This document shows, in pieces, positions 37,864 to 43,778 of a stretch of DNA of 43,778 bases. The first letter of the stretch is position 1; each line of letters begins with the position of its first letter. This DNA comes from an uncultured Sterolibacterium sp. (GTDB lineage Bacteria; Pseudomonadota; Gammaproteobacteria; Burkholderiales; Rhodocyclaceae): NCBI GenBank assembly GCA_903930535.1, contig CAIYYX010000208.1, positions 1 to 43,778 of the forward strand, in the 5' to 3' direction. Position numbers and translations under genes: made by a program. Under the pieces are notes generated by a model. That model saw only the letters and a list, made by a program, of their open reading frames with translations. It did not search any database and was not told the DNA's origin.

Positions 37864-38570
37864 TGGAAGAGATCTTCCCTCTCGTTCTCTCCAACGTCGG
37901 CTTCGCCCCAGAAGGCGTGGCGCTGCTCGAGAACATCAATCTCAGAATAGACAGGGGCGAGCGCACCGTGATTCTCGGCGACAACGGTGCCGGCAAAAGC
38001 CTCTTGATGCGGCTGATGCACGGGATGATTCAGCCCACTTCCGGCAGCATTGAATGGGCCGGCAGCAGGGAGAGGCCTGCCGCCCAATCCCTGGTGTTCC
38101 AGCATCCCGTGATGCTGCGCCGCTCTGCTCTGGCCAATGTCGCCTACGGCCTGGCGCTGGCCGGCGTGCCGCGCAGTGAGCGCATGGATAGGGCGAACGC
38201 GGCACTTTCCTGGGTGGGCCTGGAACACCTGGCCGCGCGCCCGGCGCGCATGCTCTCCGGCGGCGAGCGCCAGCGCGTCGCCCTGGCGCGCGCCTGGGCA
38301 CTTGAACCGCGCCTCCTGTTCCTGGATGAACCGACCGCCAGTCTCGATCCGGCGGCGACGCGAGAAGTCGAGCGCATCGTCAGCGCCATTCACAAGGCCG
38401 GCACCAGCATCGTCATGAACACCCACAACCTCGGTCAGGCGCGTCGCCTGGCAGAAGAGATCATATTCCTCCATCGCGGCCGCATCGCCGAACGCACGAG
38501 CGCAGACCTGTTCTTCCGCCAACCGCAATCTGCCGCGGCCGAATCTTTCCTCAAAGGAGAATTGCCATGA
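37863..38570 (+). CDS. tupC: Tungstate ABC transporter, ATP-binding protein
   Basis: The 235-residue ATPase shows Walker A GDNGAGKS (39-46), signature LSGGERQRVALARA, Walker B LLFLDEPTASLDP and a switch histidine in NTHNLGQARRL. It starts on the last base of the tupB stop (TGATG) and its end overlaps tupA (ATGA). The transporter would supply metal to pterin enzymes such as the SoeA-like protein. Confidence 0.92.
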   Translation: MEEIFPLVLSNVGFAPEGVALLENINLRIDRGERTVILGDNGAGKSLLMRLMHGMIQPTSGSIEWAGSRERPAAQSLVFQHPVMLRRSALANVAYGLALAGVPRSERMDRANAALSWVGLEHLAARPARMLSGGERQRVALARAWALEPRLLFLDEPTASLDPAATREVERIVSAIHKAGTSIVMNTHNLGQARRLAEEIIFLHRGRIAERTSADLFFRQPQSAAAESFLKGELP

Positions 38571-39385
38571 TGAAACACTTGCGAACCGCCCTGCTTGCCT
38601 CATTCTCCTTGATTCTCTTTGGTGCCGCGCAGGCCGCCGAGAGCTTCATCACCGTCGCCTCGACCACTTCGACCGAACAGTCGGGACTCTTTGGCTACCT
38701 GCTGCCGGCCTTCGAGAAACAAAGCGGCATCGCGGTGCGTGTCGTTGCCCTCGGTACCGGCCAGGCGCTGGATGTGGCGCGACGCGGCGACGCCGACGTG
38801 GTGTTCGTCCATGATCCCGTCGCCGAGCAGAAGTTCCTCGATGAAGGCCATGGCGTGGAGCGCCAGGAAGTGATGTACAACGACTTCGTGCTGATCGGGC
38901 CCTTGGACGACCCGGCGCATGTCGGCGGCAAAGACATCCTCCTGGCCTTGAGGAAGATTGCGGCAGACAAGGCGGCCTTCGTCTCGCGCGGCGACAGGAG
39001 CGGCACCCACGCCGCCGAACTGCGCCTGTGGACTGTCGCCGGCATAGACATCGAGCGGGTAAAGGGCTCCTGGTACCGCGACACCGGCTCAGGCATGGGC
39101 CCCGCGCTCAATACCGCGGCAGCGATGAACGCCTATTTGATCAGCGACCGCGGCACCTGGCTCAACTTCAAGAACCGGCAGAACTTGGGGCTGCTGGTTG
39201 CCGGCGACAGTCAGTTGTTCAATCAGTACGGGGTCATGCTGGTCAATCCGGCCCGGCATGCCAGCGTGAAGCGCGAGGCTGGACAAAAATTCATAGCCTG
39301 GCTGGTGTCTCGCGCCGGCCAGAATGTCATTGCCGAGTACAAGATAGGGGGCGAGCAGTTGTTCTTTCCGAATGCCAAGAAATAA
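38567..39385 (+). CDS. tupA: Tungstate-binding periplasmic protein
   Basis: The 272-residue protein has a signal peptide (LLASFSLILFGAAQA, cleavage near AAQAAES) and the TupA start VASTTSTEQSGLFGYLLPAFE, where the TTS stretch binds the oxyanion. It also has GTGQALDVARRGDADVVFVHDP, SRGDRSGTHAAE and the C-terminal LISDRGTWL. These features are of TupA, highly tungstate-selective in studied cases, rather than ModA. ATGATG allows a start at 38567 or 38570. Confidence 0.92.
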   Translation: MMKHLRTALLASFSLILFGAAQAAESFITVASTTSTEQSGLFGYLLPAFEKQSGIAVRVVALGTGQALDVARRGDADVVFVHDPVAEQKFLDEGHGVERQEVMYNDFVLIGPLDDPAHVGGKDILLALRKIAADKAAFVSRGDRSGTHAAELRLWTVAGIDIERVKGSWYRDTGSGMGPALNTAAAMNAYLISDRGTWLNFKNRQNLGLLVAGDSQLFNQYGVMLVNPARHASVKREAGQKFIAWLVSRAGQNVIAEYKIGGEQLFFPNAKK

Positions 39386-39483
39386 CCGTTAACGAATGTC
39401 TGAATAAGTCCGCCATCGCTAGGCCCAAAGGGGCGTGGCGATCTTGGCTTGCTTCGCTTCCGTCACTGTGACTCAGCCTTTCC

Positions 39484-39939
39484 TTAATGGTAGCGTCGAT
39501 TAACTGTCTCGGCGATGCAGACCGGCTTCTCGCTTCCCTCCCTTTCCAGGGTCACCTGCCAGACGAACTGAAAGCCGCCATCGGCCAAGGCTTCGCAAGA
39601 CTTCAATTTGAAGCGCCCGCGCAAGCGGCTGCCGACGGGAACGGGAGCGGTGAAGCGCACCTTGTTCACGCCGTAATTGACGCTGACGCCGGTGCTAAGA
39701 ACGGTGAATGCCTGGCGCGTCAGGAAAGGAATCAGGGACAAGGTGAGGTAACCGTGGGCAATGGTCTTGCCGTAAGGTCCTGCAGCGGCCTTCTCAGGAT
39801 CCACATGTATCCATTGATGGTCCCCTGTCGCCTCGGCGAACAGATCGATGCGGCGCTGGTCGATGGTCAGCCAGTCGCTCACCCCGACCTCTACGCCGAC
39901 GGCACCCTGCATTTCTTCAAGAGAAGCGAACTCACGCAT
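39484..39939 (-). CDS. MaoC-domain (R)-specific enoyl-CoA hydratase
   Basis: This 151-residue protein is a single hotdog MaoC domain with the hydratase motif FAEATGDHQWIHVDPEKAAAGPYG containing the catalytic Asp40 and His45, followed by IAHGYLTLSLIP. It should hydrate trans-2-enoyl-CoA to the (R)-3-hydroxyacyl-CoA. It resembles the NodN/PhaJ-like group. It ends the minus-strand set yhdP-nitrilase-tldD, 18 bp after tldD. Confidence 0.92.
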   Translation of the reverse strand: MREFASLEEMQGAVGVEVGVSDWLTIDQRRIDLFAEATGDHQWIHVDPEKAAAGPYGKTIAHGYLTLSLIPFLTRQAFTVLSTGVSVNYGVNKVRFTAPVPVGSRLRGRFKLKSCEALADGGFQFVWQVTLEREGSEKPVCIAETVNRRYH

Positions 39940-39957
39940 GATTGGGTCCTGGAAAAT

Positions 39958-41415
39958 TCAGCCGGTGCCGCCGACGGTCAGGCCTTCGATTTTCAGCGTC
40001 GGCTGGCCAACGCCGACAGGCACGCTCTGGCCTTCCTTGCCGCAAGTGCCCACGCCGGGATCGAGAGCCATGTCGTTGCCTATCATGACCACCCGTTGCA
40101 GCACGTCGGGACCGTTGCCGATCAGGGTCGCTCCCTTGACCGGCGTGGTGATTTTCCCGTTCTCGATCAGATAGGCTTCTGCCGCCGAGAAGACGAACTT
40201 GCCGCTGGTGATGTCCACCTGGCCGCCGCCGAAATTTGCGGCATAGAGCCCCTTCTTCACCGAAGCAATGATCTCCTGAGGATCGCGCCCGCCGTTCAGC
40301 ATATAGGTATTGGTCATGCGCGGCAGGGGCAGATGGGCGAAGGACTCGCGGCGGCCGTTGCCGGTGGGTGAGACGCCCATCAGGCGGGCGTTGAGGGAAT
40401 CCTGAAGATAGCCCACAAGTATGCCGTCCTCGATCAGCACCGTGCGCTTGGTCTGGTTGCCCTCGTCATCCACAGACAGGGAACCGCGCCGGTCGGGAAT
40501 GGTGCCGTCATCGACGACGGTCACGCCCTTGGCAGCGACACGCTCGCCCATGCGCCCGGCAAAGGCCGAACTGCCCTTGCGGTTGAAGTCTCCTTCGAGT
40601 CCGTGGCCGATCGCCTCGTGCAGCAGGATGCCGGGCCAGCCCGAACCCAGCACCACGGTCATGGTGCCAGCCGGCGCCGGCTTGGCGGCGAGATTGACCC
40701 GGGCCTGATGGACGGCCTTCTGGGCATAATCCTGCAGCTGGGCATCCGAGAAATAAGCATAGTCGAAGCGCCCGCCACCGCCGGCCGAGCCCTGCTCGCG
40801 ACGGCCATTGTCCTCCATGATGACGCTGACAGAGACGCGCACCAGCGGCCGCACATCGGCCACCAACTGGCCGTCGCTGCGCGCCACCAGCACCACCTCC
40901 CAGGTCCCGGCGAGGCTGGCCATGACCTCGACGACATGATTGTCCTCGGCGCGGGCGAAGCCCTCGAGCCTCTCCAGCAGCTTAACCTTCTCTGCGTCGG
41001 CCAGAGAGGCGATGGGGTCTGCCGCGGCATAAAGCGCCGTCACCTTGCCATGCCTTTGCATCGGCGCCAGCCCACTGCCGCCCTGGGCGGCGATGGCGCG
41101 CGTCGCCTGTGACGCACCGATGAGCGCCGGCAGGCTGATCTCGTCGGAATAGGCGAAGGCAGTCTTGTCGCCGCTGATGGCGCGCACGCCGACACCCTGT
41201 TCGATGTTGAAGCTTCCCGACTTGACGATGCCCTCCTCCAGGCTCCAGCCCTCGGAACGTGCGTACTGGAAGTAGAGGTCGGCATAGTCTACGTTATGGC
41301 CGAACAGGTTGCCGAAGACGCTGTCTATGGCAGAGGTCGTCAGATTGTAGGGCGCGAGAAGGCATTGCTCGGCGGTGAGGTAGGCAGATTCAAATGCAGA
41401 TTGCTGATCAATCAT
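39958..41415 (-). CDS. tldD: Metalloprotease TldD
   Basis: TldD and TldE form a zinc protease that trims unfolded peptides and processes microcin or CcdA antitoxin. The 485-residue protein has the zinc motif in [11 protein letters not shown], the later cysteine of [11 protein letters not shown] and the early block [26 protein letters not shown]. Its length fits. The ATG at 41415 begins MIDQQSAFE; a start at 41433 would fall in the decamer repeat. No tldE (pmbA) is nearby. Confidence 0.96.
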   Translation of the reverse strand: MIDQQSAFESAYLTAEQCLLAPYNLTTSAIDSVFGNLFGHNVDYADLYFQYARSEGWSLEEGIVKSGSFNIEQGVGVRAISGDKTAFAYSDEISLPALIGASQATRAIAAQGGSGLAPMQRHGKVTALYAAADPIASLADAEKVKLLERLEGFARAEDNHVVEVMASLAGTWEVVLVARSDGQLVADVRPLVRVSVSVIMEDNGRREQGSAGGGGRFDYAYFSDAQLQDYAQKAVHQARVNLAAKPAPAGTMTVVLGSGWPGILLHEAIGHGLEGDFNRKGSSAFAGRMGERVAAKGVTVVDDGTIPDRRGSLSVDDEGNQTKRTVLIEDGILVGYLQDSLNARLMGVSPTGNGRRESFAHLPLPRMTNTYMLNGGRDPQEIIASVKKGLYAANFGGGQVDITSGKFVFSAAEAYLIENGKITTPVKGATLIGNGPDVLQRVVMIGNDMALDPGVGTCGKEGQSVPVGVGQPTLKIEGLTVGGTG

Positions 41416-41428
41416 GGGGTCACCAAAA

Positions 41429-41468
41429 GTCAAATTCGGTCAAATTCGGTCAAATTCAGTCAAAGTCG
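41429..41468. repeat. Four tandem decamers
   Basis: GTCAAATTCG occurs twice exactly (41429-41448), then GTCAAATTCA and GTCAAAGTCG (41449-41468). The array covers the nitrilase stop codon at 41460-41462 and the gap before tldD. On the minus strand each unit carries TTTGA, so stop codons occur in all frames. Confidence 0.9.
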
Positions 41469-42263
41469 CTTGTGTAACAGTGCCGGCAGGCTGGAACGCA
41501 CTTCGCTGATGCGTTCTAAATCGAGTTCTGCGGCGGCAACGCCGTTGCCCTTGTCCAGGCGAGCGAGCACTTTGCCCCAGGGATCCACGACCATGCTGTT
41601 GCCATAGGTCATGCGCCCGTTCGGATGCCGCCCACCCTGGGCGGGAGCCAGCACATAGCACTGGTTCTCGACGGCGCGCGCGCGCAACAGCAATTCCCAG
41701 TGGGGACGGCCGGTGGTCTCGGTGAAGGCGGAGGGTATCACCAGAAGATCGATCTCGCCCAGCGCCCTGAAGAGTTCCGGGAAACGCAGATCGTAGCAGA
41801 TGGCCAGGCCGATGCGGCCGAAAGGCGAGTCGAAGCTGACCACTTCATGCCCAGGTTCGATGGAGAGAGTCTCGTCGTAACTTTCCGTTCCGCGTTTGAA
41901 ACTGAACAGATGGATCTTGTCGTAGCGCGCCACGCGCCGGCCGCCATCGTCATAGACGAAGCAGGTATTGCGCAGCTTTGCGGCATCATCGGCCACCAGC
42001 GGCAGGGAGCCGCCCACCAGCCAGATGCCATGCTTCCTCGCGGTCCCGCTCAGGAATTCCTGGATCGGCCCGCCGTCATCCTGCTCGCGCGCGGCAAGGC
42101 GCGCGGCATCACTCGCGCCTATCAACGGGAAATATTCCGGCAGCGCCACCAGCTTTGCGCCTGCAGTTGCAGCCTCTCCTATCAGTCGCGCCGCCTCCGT
42201 CAGGTTGGCAGACACATCCGGACCTGAGATCATCTGCACGGCGGCTATTTTTGTTTTACTCAC
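41460..42263 (-). CDS. Carbon-nitrogen hydrolase (Nit1/Nit-like amidase)
   Basis: The 267-residue nitrilase-superfamily enzyme shows the Glu-Lys-Cys triad: E43 (LPEYF), K116 (YDKIHLF) and C156 (ICYDLRFPE). The motifs resemble deaminated-glutathione amidase (NitA/Nit1). It starts with GTG at 42263 inside the last codons of yhdP, overlapping by 8 bp. The gene trio yhdP-nit-tldD is a known conserved order in proteobacteria. Deaminated glutathione clearance would fit the role. Confidence 0.93.
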   Translation of the reverse strand: MSKTKIAAVQMISGPDVSANLTEAARLIGEAATAGAKLVALPEYFPLIGASDAARLAAREQDDGGPIQEFLSGTARKHGIWLVGGSLPLVADDAAKLRNTCFVYDDGGRRVARYDKIHLFSFKRGTESYDETLSIEPGHEVVSFDSPFGRIGLAICYDLRFPELFRALGEIDLLVIPSAFTETTGRPHWELLLRARAVENQCYVLAPAQGGRHPNGRMTYGNSMVVDPWGKVLARLDKGNGVAAAELDLERISEVRSSLPALLHKRL

Positions 42264-43778
42264 TGGCAGGCCTTCCCGGGTCCTGGACCTGCGGCGCGGA
42301 GAGCTTGTCCACCTTGGGGTCTGTCCAAGTGCCGGTCACCGCATACTCGTACGCGAAGGCTTGGTCGAGCGGATCGCGCAGCAGCTTCTGCACCAGGTAG
42401 GCGATCGCGCCTGCCGCAGGATGGGCCATCAGGATGGCGCCGACAGAAAGCGACTCGCCTATCGCCGGCTGCACCCTCACCTTGAGATTCTGGGTCTCCT
42501 GCGGCAGATTCACGCTGCCGCTCATCAGGATTTTTGCCGCCGGTCCCTGAATCCTCAGGTCCTTGGACTCCATCACGCCGTGGCTAAGGTTGAACTGCCC
42601 GGCGATGGTGTCGAAGGCGAAGCCCTCGCTGAAAACATCGCGGAAGTCGAGGGTGATCCGGCGCGGCAAGGATTGCAGACTGAGAATGCCAAGCAGCCTG
42701 CCGGCGCCGGGTTCGAGTTTGTTGAACTGGCCGCCTGAGGCAAGAATGGACAGCGCGCCGTCAAGGGAGGGATAGTCGATGGCAAACGGCGTTCCGTTCC
42801 AGGACAGGCTTCCCTCCAGCGTGGCCTGTCCACGCCTGACCGCATTAGGATAGCCCAGACGGGTCAACAACTTCTCAATGCTCTTGGCGGTCAGGGTGAA
42901 TTGCATCCGGGTATCGGCAAGGGTGGGGCTCGGCTGCCACTTTCCGGTGCCGCTAAGCTTGCCGTCTTCGTTGTCGATGTCGAGTTTGGCCTCCCATACG
43001 CCCTTGATGTTGTCGGCGCTGACCTTGAGCACGCCGAAGGGCTTGCCGCGCAGCAGGAACTGCTCGACCTCGATATCCAGACCCGGCAACTCTCCCGGCG
43101 CGCTGGCGACGGCGGTGGCCTTTGCCGTATCGTTCAAGGCAAACTGTTTGAGGTGACCGAACAGCCGACCTGCGCCCTGACCGCGCCAGTCGAGGTCGCC
43201 GGACAATTCGCGGCTCTTGACCTGGGCATGCCAGCCGCCCTCCTTGGGGCTGGCCATGACGCCGAGATCATGGAAGCTGTGGCCATAGACCGTCAGTTCG
43301 CCGGCCTTGAGACCTATCGCCGTCAGCGGCAAGGCATCGCCATCGCCCCCCCTGATGAACTGTCCGCGCCAGAAATCGGCATCGATCTTCTGCAGGTTGA
43401 CTTCAAGAGTCAGCCCCTTTTCCGGCAGCACCAGCGGCGCGCCGATACTGACTGCGCCGCGCTCCAGCAGCGGCTTTTCATTCTCGAAGCGGCGCAGCAG
43501 GCGGGCGGCGAGAATATTGCCCAGGGCGAGATCGATCTGATCGCGCGGCGAGGGTGGCGTGGGAGGAGGGGCCGCCCTCTGTCCCACATTCCTGCGCGCC
43601 GTCCTTTGCGGCTCGGCCAGAAGTTTGCGCTCGAAGCGCAAAGGCAACGCCTCGACCGCGATCTTGTTGAAAGGCTCGGGCAGACTGGACGAGATGCCGA
43701 CAAGCCTGCTCTCGATGACGATATCGGCATTCTTCTTGCGCACGCGTGCGCTGCCATGCCAGTTCGTGCTGCCGGACA
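42256..43778 (-). CDS. yhdP: YhdP/AsmA-like membrane protein, C-terminal part
   Basis: The frame is open from the right edge to a stop at 42256 and gives the last 507 residues of a YhdP-type protein, which is normally about 1250-1300 residues. The visible part is periplasmic beta-rich repeats of the AsmA-like family ending in the YhdP C-terminus (PQETQNLKVRVQPAIGES...AHPAAGAIAYLVQKLLRDPL). YhdP is known as a phospholipid-transport protein between inner and outer membranes. The GTG at 43743 is only internal; WHGSARVRKK before it continues the family pattern. Confidence 0.9.
   Translation of the reverse strand, partial: SGSTNWHGSARVRKKNADIVIESRLVGISSSLPEPFNKIAVEALPLRFERKLLAEPQRTARRNVGQRAAPPPTPPSPRDQIDLALGNILAARLLRRFENEKPLLERGAVSIGAPLVLPEKGLTLEVNLQKIDADFWRGQFIRGGDGDALPLTAIGLKAGELTVYGHSFHDLGVMASPKEGGWHAQVKSRELSGDLDWRGQGAGRLFGHLKQFALNDTAKATAVASAPGELPGLDIEVEQFLLRGKPFGVLKVSADNIKGVWEAKLDIDNEDGKLSGTGKWQPSPTLADTRMQFTLTAKSIEKLLTRLGYPNAVRRGQATLEGSLSWNGTPFAIDYPSLDGALSILASGGQFNKLEPGAGRLLGILSLQSLPRRITLDFRDVFSEGFAFDTIAGQFNLSHGVMESKDLRIQGPAAKILMSGSVNLPQETQNLKVRVQPAIGESLSVGAILMAHPAAGAIAYLVQKLLRDPLDQAFAYEYAVTGTWTDPKVDKLSAPQVQDPGRPASE

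Noticed and set aside
37401..38603. 400-codon minus-strand open frame over tupB and tupC
   Set aside because: Opposite to the ABC transporter genes with clear motifs; no motifs of its own.

Overview
The window is chromosomal DNA, about 60% GC, from a Gram-negative proteobacterium. Gene content and protein sequences best fit a betaproteobacterial sulfur oxidizer of the Sulfuritalea, Sulfuricella or Thiobacillus kind; this placement is inference, because no rRNA is present. Genes are packed tightly, mostly in operons with 4-base start/stop overlaps. There is no prophage, insertion sequence, CRISPR array, tRNA or rRNA, and no gap over 300 bp without a gene.

Region 1 (1-18.8 kb) is a dissimilatory sulfur-metabolism island. 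The left edge cuts a molybdopterin oxidoreductase that resembles the sulfite-oxidizing subunit SoeA (minus strand). Diverging from it are two unknown small genes, a YfcE-type phosphoesterase, and then qmoA and qmoB followed by soluble HdrC-like and HdrB-like genes in place of qmoC. A five-gene operon converges on this: a secreted rhodanese, an unusually long YeiH-type putative sulfate exporter, a 42-residue one-helix membrane peptide, a universal stress protein and a membrane-anchored unknown. Further right, on the minus strand, lie sat, aprB, aprA, a YkgJ-type cysteine-cluster protein, and a CbbQ/CbbO-type AAA+ ATPase and VWA pair. A likely scheme is that sulfite is oxidized directly by Soe or through APS by AprBA, Sat turns APS into ATP and sulfate, the Qmo/Hdr complex handles AprBA electrons, and the YeiH protein exports sulfate.

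Region 2 (19-26 kb) is housekeeping and signalling: a BepA-like M48 protease, a single-domain response regulator, moaC, sixA, a type IV pilin with a good sigma-54 promoter match, a Ser/Thr kinase-PP2C phosphatase-FHA trio, and a TerC-family membrane protein.

Region 3 (26-36 kb) holds sucCD, a small phenylacetate-related group (paaY, paaI, paaK), msrA, a low-complexity basic protein, yaeQ, a UbiA-type prenyltransferase overlapping a GT39-type glycosyltransferase, and a class I DAHP synthase.

Region 4 (36-43.8 kb) holds a tungstate (or molybdate) ABC transporter tupBCA, with a divergent ModE-like regulator fused to a ligand-binding domain, then a MaoC-type hydratase and the conserved group yhdP-nitrilase-tldD, with yhdP running off the right edge.

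Three short palindromic repeat families are scattered through the window, mainly around the sulfur genes. The most interesting candidate system is the YkgJ-CbbQ-CbbO set directly behind aprBA, which looks like a dedicated maturation or activation machine for sulfur-oxidation enzymes.
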